From assembly GCA_902806575.1 (NCBI GenBank), contig CADCXD010000009.1, positions 620,001 to 684,000 on the forward strand: a DNA stretch of 64,000 nt, written 5' to 3'. Below the pieces are notes generated by a model that saw only the letters and a program-made list of their open reading frames with translations, did not search any database and was not told the origin of the DNA. Below, piece by piece: positions 48,642 through 61,500 of this stretch. Source of the stretch: Jackrogersella multiformis (taxonomy: Eukaryota; Ascomycota; Sordariomycetes; Xylariales; Hypoxylaceae). Every line of letters starts with the position of its first letter. The stretch's first letter is position 1. The translations under genes and the position numbers were made by a program.

Positions 48642-51600
48642 ATGTCGGAAGCTGGAGATAGGTAAGTAGTCTTGATTCGCAAATACTATTATGTATACAC
48701 ATTCCATCCTTGTAACATTGGCATCTGTCCCTTTCCCTAAGCTCTCCGTTTGAGTTTGTTCAATCCACGATGGTGTGTCGAAGGACCACAGAAAGCTGAC
48801 TCGCTCACTTCAACGACAGTAATCAGCATAGGAGAAAGTCCACAGCTCTCTCTTTACTCCGACGTAAGGACAAGGACAAGGACAATCGTAATGATGACGA
48901 TGTTGCTTCTGAAGATGGATCGCAAAACTCCGCACTCGCTTCACTCCCAACCATGACCACCTCAGCCCCCGCCGTTTCTATGTCCCATCAGGTCTCTGTC
49001 AAGGGCCATAATCAGAAGATGTCACTAGGCCGGATCCCATCGCGCGAGCCCAGCACTTTGACCGCAAGTAAGTCCAATAATTCGGTACTCGAAAAAGCTT
49101 CGACCCTCGAACAATCCGTCCGCAAATTTCGAATCGTCGAGGCCCTACGAAGTGGCAACACGGCCGCAATATCTAAGGCGATTAGAGAAACATCGGAAAA
49201 TAGCCCTCGTGCTAGTATATCTTCCGTGAATGGCGCAAATCTTGGACCTCTGGAAGACACAACAGTTCTACACCTTGCTATCCAATGCGCCGAATACGAC
49301 GTTGTGGAATATGTGCTTTCTGATGGGGCCGGCTACATCGATGTCAATGCTCGAGATAAAGACGGGAACGTGCCTCTACATGTTGCTGCTTCACAAGGCC
49401 GTATCCCTATAGTTCGACTATTGCTAGAGCAGAAAGATATCAATGATGCTATTGCGAACAACCAAGGAAACCTTCCTTTAGATGTGGCACGAAATCCCGA
49501 GATCTTCCAGCAGCTCCAACTTGCGAGGACCTTGTTTGTACAGGATAAAGTCAAGGAAATCCAGGAGCTTGTGCAGACAGGTGCCTACGACACCCTGGGT
49601 CACGTTCTTGAAGAACCCCGTGTCAAGACGATCTTAGACATCAATAGTATTGAATTGACCTGTGATCCGATAACGGCCCAATCAGGGGGATCTTTGCTGC
49701 ACGAGGCAGCTCGCAAGAGAGATACGAAGTTAATTCAAGCTCTCCTCCTCCACGGTGCCGACCCGTTCCAACGAGACCGCAAAGGCAAACTTCCTCAACA
49801 AGTCACCAATGATGACATTACGAAGGCGATGCTCAAGCGGTCACCCGCTGCGGTAGCTGCCCAAAGAGGCATCCAGGAGAAAGCGGTACTCGGGCATGCG
49901 ACGTCACAAGCCGGACCCGCGTCAGCTGTTACAGGAGATCCATTAGCTAGCCGCGAGCCTCAGATGAAGGGTTACCTTAAGAAATGGACAAATTACCGCA
50001 AAGGTTACCAGCTTCGTTGGTTTGTTCTCGAGAACGGCGTTTTGAGCTACTACAAGCACCAGGACGATGCGGACAACGCTTGCAGGGGTGCCATCAGCAT
50101 GCGCATTGCTAGACTGTACATGAGTCCGGAAGAAAAGACAAAATTTGAGATTATTGGAAAGTCATCGGTCAAGTACACCTTGAAAGCCAACCACGAAGTT
50201 GAGGCTAAGCGATGGTTTTGGGCTTTGAACAATGCGATCCAGTGGATGAAGGACCAGGCAAAACAAGACGAGAAACAGAAAGCGCAGAGTGCCGAGATGC
50301 TCCGACAGGCTCGAGATAGCCTCCTAGTTAAACCGGCGGAGCCCTCCATCAACGATTCTCACAGTGAAGTTGCAAGCACTGCCGAGCCGCGGAGTAGTGC
50401 TCAGCTATCTCGGTATCCTTCAGGCAAGGCGTCTGGTCCTCGTGCAGGAATATCCCGCGATAGTGCCGCAGGTAGCGGAGAGGACGAGTTTCTTGATAGT
50501 AGTAGTCCCGAAGCAAGGGGGCAAAGTAACAGAGCACCAACAATCCCTGGCGAAGTAGACGATGACGACGATAATGAATATATGGACATGGATCATTCAA
50601 GCCGCAACGAAGCTCCGACAGCGACCAAGGACGCCTTTAACATTACAGCACAATCAGCAAGGCTTCAACTAGACACGTTAGCAGCAGTGAGCTCAGCATT
50701 ACAGGCGGAAGCGAATCGGAACCCATCGATGTCGCTTGTAGATCCTAGGGCAGCTCAAGCACTTTCGACGTACGACGCAGCAATCCGAAGTCTAAAGGGG
50801 CTTATGGGGGATCTTCTTAGAATATCGAAGGATCGTGACGCGCATTGGCAATACCGCCTAGAGCATGAAATCGAGATGCGACGAATGTGGGAAGAAAGTA
50901 TGGCTAAGGTAGCTGCAGAACAGGAAGTCCTAGAAGCAAGGGTCAGCGAGGCCGAAACGAAGCGCAAAATGGCCAAACGAGCTCTCCGCGAAGTCATGGG
51001 AAGTACTAGTGAGGGCCGGCCAATAAGCAGCGACAGTGCTATGCGTCCAGAGACGGCTAGTACACAAGACGAGATCGCCCCTGGGATATTAAAGTCACCA
51101 TCGATGAAGAGCATCGGCCGCAGATCAACGACGCTCTCCCACGCCGTCGAAATCTCAGATGATTCCGAATCCGAACAAGAAGAGTTTTTTGATGCAGTTG
51201 ATGCAGGAGAAGTCGATGTGGAACCAATGCCACCCTCTGATGTTGTGCCATCCGCCGATGCAAAGCAAGATGTCGTCATATCAGGCGTAGATATTAGCAG
51301 CGCATTCATGGGTTACGAGAACGGCCTACGGACAAAATTAAAGTTGGATGAAGACAACCGACCCAGAATCGGTCTATGGGTAAGTCAATGTGGATCTTCT
51401 TACTAGATCAGCAGATACTAACCCCTATTTTAGGGTATATTGAAATCAATGATTGGCAAAGACATGACGAAAATGACACTTCCGGTGTCTTTTAATGAGC
51501 CGACATCTCTGTTGTACCGAACTGGCGAAGACATGGAGTATGCAGACCTGCTAAACATGGCAGCAGATCGCTCAGATTCAATCGAACGCATGCTGTACGT

Positions 51601-52609
51601 TGCCGCCTTCGCGTCGAGCGAATTTGCCTCCACCATCGGTCGTGTCGCCAAACCCTTTAACCCGCTTCTGGGCGAGACATTCGAATACGCGAGGTCAGAT
51701 AAGGGCTATCGTTTCTTCATCGAGCAAGTCAGCCACCATCCCCCCATCGGAGCAGCGTTCGCAGAGTCTGCGAGATGGACCTACTGGGGCGAGGCCAAGG
51801 TCGACTCCAGATTCCTGGGCAAGTCGTTTGATATCTATCACCTCGGTACCTGGTTCCTAAGGATACGTCCCACTGCCGGGGGCAAAGAAGATTTCTTCAC
51901 CTGGAAGAAACCCAAGTCGCAGGTGGTCGGAATCATCACGGGCAACCCCGTCGTAGATAACTACGGGCTTGTGGAAATCAAGAACTGGACTACCGGAGAG
52001 ACCTGTCTGCTAGATTTCAAGCAGCGCGGCTGGAAGGCTTCAAGTGCTTATCAGCTCTCGGGAAAGATTCTCGACGCCGATGGCCGACCGCGCATGAGCC
52101 TAGGCGGTCGATGGAACTCCAAGCTATACGCTCGCCTCACGCCCGGCTTCGAGGCGCCCGTCGAAGAACCCAAGGATACGCGAGGGAGCATCAGCGACCC
52201 CAGCAGAGCATTCATAGTATGGGAAGCGAATGCTCGGCCCGAGGGTATTCCCTTCAACCTAACACCATTCGTACTCACCTTCAACCACATAGATGAGAAA
52301 CTCGAGCAATGGATTGCTCCGACTGATTCTAGGTATCGTCCGGATCAGAGGGCTATGGAAGATGGGGAGTATGACCTGGCAGCGTCAGAGAAAAACCGGC
52401 TCGAGGAAGGCCAACGAGCTAGGCGAAAAGTGAGGCAGCAGACTGGCGAGGATTTCACGCCTGCGTGGTTTGAGAAGACGACATGTGAAATCACCGGGGT
52501 GGAACACTGGAAGTTCACGGGCAAGTACTGGATACAACGCGAGAAGTTTGGCAACGGAGACCCTCACGCGTGGGACGGCCTAGAGCCTATCTATACCTCA
52601 GAGGAGTAG
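48642..52609 (+). CDS. Long-form oxysterol-binding protein (Osh1/Osh2 type: ankyrin, PH, FFAT, ORD)
   Basis: A lipid-transfer protein that exchanges sterol and phosphoinositide at ER contact sites. Exons 48642-48661, 48832-51379 and 51434-52609 give about 1247 residues. Ankyrin repeats (about 145-330) include TTVLHLAIQCAEYDVVEYVLSDG, GNVPLHVAASQGRIPIVRLLLEQ and GSLLHEAARKRDTKLIQALLLHGADP. A PH domain (about 385-483) starts KGYLKKWTNYRKGYQLRWFVLENG. A predicted coiled coil lies at about 665-735. EEFFDAVDAG (about 790-799) is an FFAT-like VAP-binding motif preceded by acidic residues. The ORD (about 857-1247) contains FNEPTSLLYRTGEDMEY, NPLLGETFEY and the signature EQVSHHPPIGAAFAE. The tiny first exon (MSEAGDR) is supported by phase and the preceding Met; the other junctions are firm. 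Confidence 0.9.
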
Positions 52610-53729
52610 GGTTGACGAAAGCTCGGGTAACCGGCAGTGACTGTACATCGCGTAGAAGAGGAAGACCCTGTACACAAAGACTGTAAAACGAGTATGTATG
52701 AAATACAGCATTAGTAACTCAACGATATGCTATGGATATAAATGCTTGCTGAGAAGCCTTGTGTTAAGTTGAGTGCAATTGTAGACGAGTTTTGTAGAAT
52801 GGCAACATGTGAAGATGTATTAATAGACACATTCCTAATCACCAACTACTTGTGCCTACTTTTTATTTGCCTAGGTCCAGATGTAAAGCACCTAATAGGT
52901 AGAATATAAGACGAACCTCCTATTGGTGTATTTACTCGTTGTCCTCTCATTATAAACTTAAGAGGTACCTATCTGGTTCTTTATCAGTCGCACGAGGAGA
53001 GGCTCATATGTACCTAGGTAAGATATGCCTTAAGTAGGTAACTAGGTATGTACATGTTGGAAGGATTCGATCGGCCGGCACTTATATCTTGGCAGCGGCC
53101 GCGGCTGCGTTCCCACGGTTCCACTTGGTAAGTATGTACCTACGTACCTATAGCATAGTAATTCCCTATCCCTGTCCTAGACCGAGCCTCGGTAAAAATT
53201 TCAAACATGAACTCACTATCAGAAACAATTGACCCCATCGACCAATTAAACATCATCACGTCGAAAGCCGCCGGCTACGGGTTTTGATTATTGGAAATTG
53301 GGCTTGGATTCTTACCGGACAAGTCAAGCAGATAAGACTATGATTATGCCATAGCGAATTGCGCATGAAGTGGCGGTTCTAGGCATTGTTGTTGTTATTA
53401 TTATTATTATTATTAACCTGGAAGAGGAAACACTTTTCGATATCTGGCTTGACTTAACTTCCTACTCACTACCCATTTACTCTATCCCCTTACTTGTGCA
53501 GAACTTCGAGGGTAGAATACATATTATCACAAGGCTTGTTCGTGTGACACCAAAAGCCACACATCTCACTCAGAGATTCAGAGATTCGGGGATTCGGTTT
53601 GCTAAATCCCGTTAGCTGTCAAAGGTGGTACACCTACCTAGGGATACAAGGGAGACACAAGGAAAAGAAGGCCGGGAACTAAACACAAGCACAAGCCCAA
53701 ATCACAAAATCACAAAATCACACACAAAG
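52610..53729. other. Intergenic region
   Basis: Between two plus-strand genes with no gene seen. It includes a (TTA)n run at about 53391-53415, a GGCAGCGGCCGCGGCTGCG GC-rich patch near 53092, and CCTAGGTA motifs near 53012 and 53631. Confidence 0.55.
53391..53415. repeat. (TTA)n microsatellite
   Basis: About seven consecutive TTA trinucleotides in non-coding sequence upstream of the thioesterase gene. Confidence 0.8.
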
Positions 53730-55727
53730 ATGGGTGAACACAGACCGACTTTAGTCAGACCGCCCCCGGTAGACAAGTCCAAGGCGCCAATCGAGAACGC
53801 CCTCGAGCTGACGGACCTGAGTATTATCGGACCTGTAAGATTTTCTATCCTACCTTACCTCCAGCTAGGTACCTTATGACACCCTACCGTGTCCTACATA
53901 CTGCATACTGCGGACCATGTACCCCCATCCCAACAGCCCTATCCATCCCATGTACATATGTACAGGTGACATGGCGGCTGGAGAGCCTACCTACCTAAAC
54001 CTGGCCTGCCTACACGTAATAGAAGAACGCCGCTGACTCATTGCTGGCCCGCAGGACATCTTCACCAATACGCGCGAGCTCTGGCACCCGCCCGGCGCAA
54101 GGGGTATCTACGGGGGCGCCGTTATTGCGCAGACGCTTGCTGTAAGTGTCATTTTACTTTATTTGATACTTGATATCTGGTTGATGATTCGTGGATTTCT
54201 TTTGCTTTTTTGTCTCCGACGCCGCGTTTATGAAATTCTTGATTTTGGGGGGCGGTTTTTCCTTTTTATATTTACGGCACTTTACTGTTTTGTAATCCCT
54301 TGCGGAGATCCGGTGCGATGGCTGCGTGTACCTCTTGCATGGCATAGTGTCAGGTTTGTTTGTTCGCTCCTGGACAGCTTGTTTGTGGATAGTGTGGCTT
54401 TGGTCTGTCTATCGTCCGTCAGTCCGTCCGTCTCTCCGAGCGGAGATTCGGACGGAGGGTCGATTGCCCGATAATGACATTCGGCTTCGGCTTCGGCCTC
54501 GGGTCGGCTTCTCGTCTTGAAACTCGGCGCGCAACCTGCCTCTCTCGCCCCCTATCCTCCATTTTCTGTCTTCGACTCATATCGCCCTGTTCTTCTCCCG
54601 CCCCCATTCACGTCCTACACCCAACCCCCCACAGCTCTACTTCCCTTACAGTCTTACTCGCATATGCACAGACGGGAAAAGACGGGCTGGCCGTAAGCGG
54701 AATATGTCACACGTGCACACATACCGCATACACATCTCCCAACATGCATACAGGGTGTCCTACTACGTAGCGCCTTGCTAGTATACACCACGCAGCAGAC
54801 CATAAGCTTACACCGAAACCGCAGGCGGCCCAGCGCACAGTCCCGGCCGACTTCCTCGTGCACTCGTACCACTGCTTCTTCGTGCTGGCGGGCGACTCCA
54901 GCGTGCCGATCCTGTACCATGTGGAGCGGGTGCGCGAGGGCCGGTCGTTCTGCACGCGCACGGTGCAGGCGCGGCAGCGCGGCCACGCCATCTTCACGGT
55001 GACGTGCTCGTTCGTGCGCGAGGGTAGCGGCGGCGCGCGCTCCGTCCGCCACGCCGCGCCCATGCCGGCGGCCGCGCTCGCCGACCCGCCCCCCGACGAC
55101 TACCAGGACCCGGACTTCCTGCGCGCGGCCGACTCCGGCAACGGCAACGCGCGCCGCGACGACCCCTTCCAGAGCTTCCGGTGCCGGCCCACGGACGCCC
55201 ACAAGCCCGCCGACCAGAAGCGCGTGTGGCAGTGGGTGCGCGCGCGCGGCCGCATCAGCGACGGCGGCGGCCACCGCGCGCACCTCAGCGCCCTGGCCTA
55301 CATCAGCGACTCGTACTTCATCGGCACGGTGTCGCGCATCCACAAGCTGTGGCGGTACCCGGTGCGGCCGTCGGCGCTCGACGAGCTGGAGCCGGACGTG
55401 CGCGCGGACCTCGAGCGGCTCAACGCGTGGGAGGGCGGGTACGGGCCCCTGGAGGAGTACAGGGCCAACCCCCGCCTCGGCATGATGGTGTCGCTGGACC
55501 ACTCGATCTACTTCCACAACCCGAAGCGGTTCAGGGCCGACGAGTGGATGTTCACCGAGATGGAGAGCCCGTGGGCCGGCGACGGAAGGGGCGTGGTCAC
55601 ACAGAGGGTGTATAGCAGGGATGGCACGCTCCTGGCGACCGCGTTTCAGGAGGGCGTGGTGAGGTTGCTGCCGGAGGAGGAGGAGGAGGGGGGGAAGGGG
55701 GAGAAGGGGGAGAAGGCGAAACTGTAG
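53730..55727 (+). CDS. Acyl-CoA thioesterase II (TesB type), peroxisomal
   Basis: Hydrolyses acyl-CoA to fatty acid and CoA in peroxisomal fatty-acid metabolism. Exons 53730-53834, 54055-54141 and 54825-55727 give 364 residues. The first hotdog domain has GARGIYGGAVIAQTLAAAQRTVPADFLVHSYHCFFVLAGDSSVPILYHVERVREGRSFCTRTVQARQ. The second contains LSALAYISDSYFIGT, ISLDHS-like MVSLDHSIYFHN and WMFTEMESPWAGDGRGVVTQRVYSRDGTLLATAFQEGVVRL, all characteristic of TesB. The C-terminus AKL is a type 1 peroxisomal targeting signal. A glycine/glutamate-rich stretch precedes it. The second intron is 683 nt, far longer than others here, but the protein is continuous across it. Exon 3 is exceptionally GC-rich. 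Confidence 0.9.
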
Positions 55728-56246
55728 TCTGTGTGGTGTGGTGTAGTTTGGTATAGTGTGGTGCTGGTGATGGGGATGGGGCTTCGTGGTGTATTAGATT
55801 GTATTAGACGAGTGTGTGAGAGTGAGAGTGGGAGAATATTAGACTCAGTGAAGGCGCAGACGGCGGCGGTAATAGATAGACCAACTCTTAGAGCGCACCT
55901 GGGTGTTTACTGACGGGGTTGCTTTTACTTCGTTTTGCGTCGTTCTGCTTTGGCTGGGCTTATTACTGGGGTTTGAAGAGACGGATCACGCGAGGAGAAT
56001 CCGATTGCTTAGATTGTATTAGAGTTTTAGCTTGTTTGTGCATATTGTTGACTTATCTAGATACCTACCTAGGATGTATGAGAGGAACATCGTGATACTT
56101 GTTTATTCACTTTTGCACGTTTCAGTTGGTGTTGATGTTTGGCTGTGGGCAAAAGCTTTGGCTTGAGGAAAGCTGAACTTCATCGCGAAGCTGTCCTTAG
56201 CGAAGAACGTTGTACCTAATCCTAACCTTCACTTCAGCCACCTTAC

Positions 56247-56272
56247 TTCGTCCGCCCGCGGCCACGGACGAA
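56247..56272. repeat. Perfect 8-bp hairpin
   Basis: TTCGTCCG at 56247-56254 and CGGACGAA at 56265-56272 form a perfect stem around a 10-base GC-rich loop, 0.5 kb beyond the thioesterase stop. Confidence 0.7.
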
Positions 56273-56842
56273 CCGCATATACACGGGAAGGTAGGTAGGT
56301 ACCTCATAGCTGTCTAGGCGCATACATACATAGGTAGGTAATACATACCGGGTTACTCATCGCTGTAATATGCCTGGTAACTAATCCCGGATGTTTAATC
56401 ATTGGTAAGCACCCGTGCTTAGGTTGCTAGCTCATGTGGCATCGGATGTGGGATAGGGTCTCATGCAGATTTTAGGGCGATACCTATAACCTTGGCTAGG
56501 TTGGACTGCTTCTAAGGTACCTAGGTACTACGTAGTAGTAGCTGATAGCTACCTGAGCTTAACTCTAGTGTAGAACTGCATGGGAACTTGGTAGGGCTGG
56601 TCCGGCGGGCTATCTTTGGACTTGGCGCGAGGCAGATGACAAGTGCCGGCAGATATGGCGTCTTGTGCTGGTTGACGGGCTCGTTACCGAGGGCCGAAGA
56701 AGTGGCCCCGGACGTTGTTGCGTGCCGTGTACTGGGTAGGGAGATAAGCAAGCAGGGGAAACGGGGAGATGGTAATATCCGTCCGCATGCTGAGCTATTA
56801 TTTGACCGTTGTGAAAATAAATACCTAGGTAAATATAATAAG

Positions 56843-56868
56843 ATAAAATAAAATAAAATAAAATAAAA
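56843..56868. repeat. (AAAAT)n microsatellite
   Basis: Five consecutive pentamers of the AAAAT type followed by a G-run, in non-coding sequence. Confidence 0.8.
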
Positions 56869-57827
56869 GGGGGGAGGGGGCTACGTAATGGGGATAGAAC
56901 GTATTATCCAGGTGTGTATCCAGGTGTTCGTGAAGCTAGTTTGAAAAAAAGGGGGAATGAAGGGGTATCAACCGAGGAAGCAAAAAATAGCACGATTGGT
57001 TTCGATGATTGGGTCGAGGTTTCACGTGTCAGCTTGAGGAATCAAGGTTGTGCTAATGCCGTCGATAGGAATTAAATGTGAAATATTTATACCTATCTAA
57101 ATGATACGTACGATACGAGCATTAAAGAGACCGGGAGCAAGTAAGAAATGCTGCTCTTAATGGGCCTGAGACAGGGTTGTCCCTTATTTATGACACAGCA
57201 TGATGAGGTCGGAAATTAGCAAGTATCATGATGCTCCCTTTCGCTCCGTCCCGTTCGGAGGGTGGCCGGATGAACATACATCTACGGGCAGAACCTATCC
57301 TTCATAAGACGCAGAGCCGAGGATATAAGACGGCGGTTAGAGGGAAGAAAAGTTTTGCCTGCGATGACGGAGCGAGGTGCCGTCGCCGGGGCCACGATTC
57401 GGGAATGACTCGGAGTGGATGGTTTGCAAAGCTTTTCTCCTTGCCGGGATGGCTCGAACCTTACGGGGCCGACGCGCAGGAGAAATTTCGGCGATGAAAT
57501 GATGTAGGTATGTATGTAAATCACGCATTCCACAATGGTGGATGAGGCTCCATCGAACCTGTTAAGCTTTTTTTATTTCACTCTTTTCTTATTCTCTACC
57601 TTTTTTGTTTTTCTTAGGTAAAACTTAGCCCTGCGGCCGCCTTACTCGGTTTTCAGCTCCTGCTAGGTAGCGCCGCCCATTCATAAGATGGCATTTAAGC
57701 TTTGTTGGTTTGTTGAAGAGACGGGCCGATGGTGGGAATAGCTATGGGTAGACATAGACTGCATCCACACTCGACGAGCAGAGCCGCGGTACCTATTCCC
57801 ACGTGGCGGGTACGTAATAATTTGAAC

Positions 57828-58520
57828 ACATACCTGGGTAGGTACCTGGTAGGTAGGTAGGTTACAGGTAAGTAGACTTTGCTGTCGCCATTACTGCATA
57901 CGTACCTAGGTAGGTATACAGTAAAGTTGAGATGTGACCTGGCTAAGATTAGGATTCCGACTAAGCATGCTTAGAAAGGTTCTTCCTCAGTCCTCGGTGG
58001 TGAAGGAGAGGAAAAGAAAACGAGGTTGATAGCTGGGAGCAGTGAAGACTTCGGAGAATGGTTCGTTCATATTTCCCGGGATAGCAGGTTGCCAGCCCTC
58101 GTCCTCACAGCGAATTTGCGGAGTTATTGTACACAAACTGGAGGCTACACTAGTGACGGTAGTTAAGGCGTGCCAAGTCGGCCGAAGTCTTAGAAAGGAT
58201 GACTAATATCGAATATTTGTGCTATGTACACTAGAATGAAGTTTTCAAAACATGGCGGTAATGCAAGACGACGACCGGCCGACCGTCCGATGGAAGTGAA
58301 GTGGGCAGGTGGGGCAGGGTCTTTTTAATAGGTACCTACCTAGGTACCTAGGTATGTGGTAGATGCCTATTATGGGTAGTAGGGTAGATAGATACCTACC
58401 TAAGGTAGTTAGACCATGAAGATGGATTTACATTCCCAAGTTCAATGGGTAGGTATTATAGCACGATGCTGTGGGTAAAATATTGTACCTAGGTTAGCTG
58501 GTTACCTAGGTACCTAGGCA
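57828..58520. repeat. Dense cluster of TACCTAGGTA-type palindromic motifs
   Basis: At least five groups of overlapping TACCTAGGTA, TACCTACC and GGTAGGTA units occur within 700 bases, for example near 57829-57865, 57901-57920, 58330-58355 and 58486-58518. The decamer TACCTAGGTA is a perfect palindrome. The same units recur in nearly every intergenic gap of the window. Confidence 0.8.
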
Positions 58521-61500
58521 TAGTGTATAACAACTCGATGGCTTGTGACCCTTAGGGCTGAAAGATAATCAAAGATAATCAAATCAAACCAGAGGCCGTC
58601 ACCGCAACCGGGTTTCGGAGCACGGACTGAACGCGATTTCGGTTGATACAACTATGCTGTTCTCTGAGTCTCCCAAGTACCTACGAGTTATCTACCTGCC
58701 TGCCTGAGCCTGCTAGGTATATCAAAGTAATCTTAGGGAGTAAGAAATCATCATCTTAAGGCTAAGCAGTTTTCTTCGTGCCGTTAGCCCCACGTCCCAT
58801 CATTACGGCACATATGCTTAAGTAGGTAGTCTAATATGCTGCTCGGCATCCTGTAAGCTAGACGTGAACGACGTTATTAAGGTACATGCAATGACGCCAC
58901 TATAAAAAAGACAGACGGATGTATTTCAAATACTACACTAGGTATTATGTTCCTCGCGGCGTTAACGAATATAAACCCCGAACAATCGACTGATGAGGGA
59001 AAATGGATGAGTTAGTATGATTCATACACTACTTAGGTATTCATTGCCGCCATAAACCCACTAGGAGCGTTTATAAGGTAGCCTGTCGTTGCATTAGTTA
59101 CTGTTTTTGTCTTTACGGAGGATTACGGATGAAGCTGGCTTGGAATGAATGAATCAATGCCACGCTGAACATCACCACGTTGAATGCCACGCCGTCCGCA
59201 CGAGGCCTTGCTACTTCAAGAAGAGATACACATCTCCCTCGTGACACGGGGCAGACAGCGCTAGACAGGGCTGCAGCGATCTGTTTGGGAGTTGATCAGT
59301 CAGAGCGCAGGGTTTGTTTTATCTTTGTGTCCGTATGCCGATCTTACAAGTCCATACTACGAAGTACATACCTAGGAATATTTTTTATTTTTTTTGGATG
59401 TGAGGGATGAGGGACTTATTTTCCCTGTCCGCTGTCGCTTAGTAAGTATAAAAAAAAAAAGGCCCTGGAGGTGAGTCAGTTTAGGACAGAATTGGTTAGG
59501 GTGAGCTTCGACTATGCCATATTGTTGAAAGAACGGTCTAGAAAGAGGTCACAGACTTCTTGTCGTTATTTAATTGATCCAGCATCCAAGTAAACAAGCA
59601 TCTGGGGTGTTAGTACGGTAGCATTTAAAGTATTTCTCGGCCAGGGGGATAGGATACTCACAGACTCGGAGAGCGAAGTTGGACCGTTGAAATAGCAGCC
59701 GAGCTCCGATCGACTGGGGCCGCTAGGGAATGGGAGTGGGAATTGCAGGTTCTTGCGATCATTTTTGGAGTTTTTTTTTCTTTTTTCGTTCCTTTGTTTT
59801 GTTTCCTACTGTGCCCGATGGGAATTTCGATCCTGATTTGATTGATAACTCTCTTAGGTTAATAGCGTCGATCTCTTCGCCCCCAACCACCTTTTTCTTG
59901 TCCCTTTACCCAAATTCCCGGGTCCAGGGTTTCTATTCACTAATATATATTTTATGAATGTATTTTTATCGGATTTCTTCAACACCATCTTTCCGTATGC
60001 GGGTTACGTCTGGGTATAAACAAGGTGAAAGAGACACGTGTATAAACTTGACTTACCACTTATATAACATAAGCTTCGATGTTACGCTGGTTCATTTTCA
60101 ATTTGTAATCCTTTTTACGCGGCTTCATCCTGATAGTCGGATTCGGTCAATGCTCCAGGTGCACGACATACTTAATCGGAGCCGAAACGGTACCGAACAG
60201 GAAAACGGACTGACGACTGTGGATCCCAGTGACGATCCTCTAATAGTCCCACCTTTTCTCTTCAGCCAATGAGACTCAACCAGCATTCCCTTTTCTAGAA
60301 TCAAGTGGCACAGCTAGCCACGGAGTGGCTTAATACTAGGTACCCCCACTCCGCTCTTCAAGTAACAGAGTATTATTACCTAGATTAAAGTCTACAAGTA
60401 TTCAATGTCATTCATTCATTCATTGGCCTTTAACCAAAAGCGGAACGCTCTTAAGCTCCTTACTTAGTAGGTACATCTTTTGCAGATGATTACTATACTA
60501 GGTATGATCACAACCGTTTGGCATTTTATACCATCGAATCTATTGAAGTCTTTCAAGGTACTATAAGTTCGGGATACAGTAAGGACGCAGAGTCTTAGGT
60601 ACAATGAGTGACTTCGCGTTTAAAGACGGCTTGCATAAAATATTAAAACCCTAGAAGGAGTTCTACTCCGGATCTGCCACCCTACCGTTTGGGAACGCGC
60701 TAAAGGGGGGGAGGGGGAGACTCGCAGATGTCCCACAGAAGATCTAACCTAGGTACGGGTTACCGCTTGTCGCCTGCATTAATGGGCTACCTTAAGCGAG
60801 ACAAGCTACTACCTAGGTAGGTACTAAGGTGCTCCTGTTTTTCTCGTAGAAAAAAAAGAAAATCAAAACTCTAAAATTGAGAAAATTTGAACTTCTCAAA
60901 AATCCAGGAACAGCTGACAAATTAAGCACGATATCGGATGCAAGTTTATGTCATGGTGATGACGCTTAGATAGATTAGATCATGACAGTTTTTTAACTGG
61001 TATTAGCGCGTTTGGGCAGAGCCGCAATAGTATGAGAAACGTAAATTCGTCTAACCTATATAAGTAGGAGTTATACTTTAGGTAACTTGTGCCGTACGCT
61101 AGTAGCGGGTCAAGTATCAACCGTCTTTTAGCATATGAAGTCACAATTCATGGATGCCAGATGACAGGATAACACTACCTAGGAATGGGAATGGGAATTT
61201 GCATTACCTTAGGTATCTAGGTACTTAGTATAAGCTGCTAAGTAGTGTAGTAGGAATTTTAAAATGGGAATTTATGGACCCACTTGGTAAACACGATATC
61301 TTTCAAATTCGGGATTTGAAGCATAAACTCTCACGACCTCAGACAGAAGAAGAAATAAGGCACAGTATTTAGCCCTGATTAAAATGAGTTGTGGGCTTAA
61401 GTAGTTCGAATAATTCAAAAGATTAAGTGCTCTTTTATACTCCTTAGGTACCTAAGTATATATATTTATTATTGATGTACTCAGGTATCTCTATTAAAAA

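Noticed and set aside
54654..55517. 287-codon open frame antisense to the thioesterase third exon
   Set aside because: It is the mirror of a GC-rich exon with G/C third positions and low-complexity R/V/A composition; no domain.
57228..57500. GC-balanced island with overlapping open frames on both strands
   Set aside because: Frames are short and unrelated to any family known to me; no RNA fold recognised.
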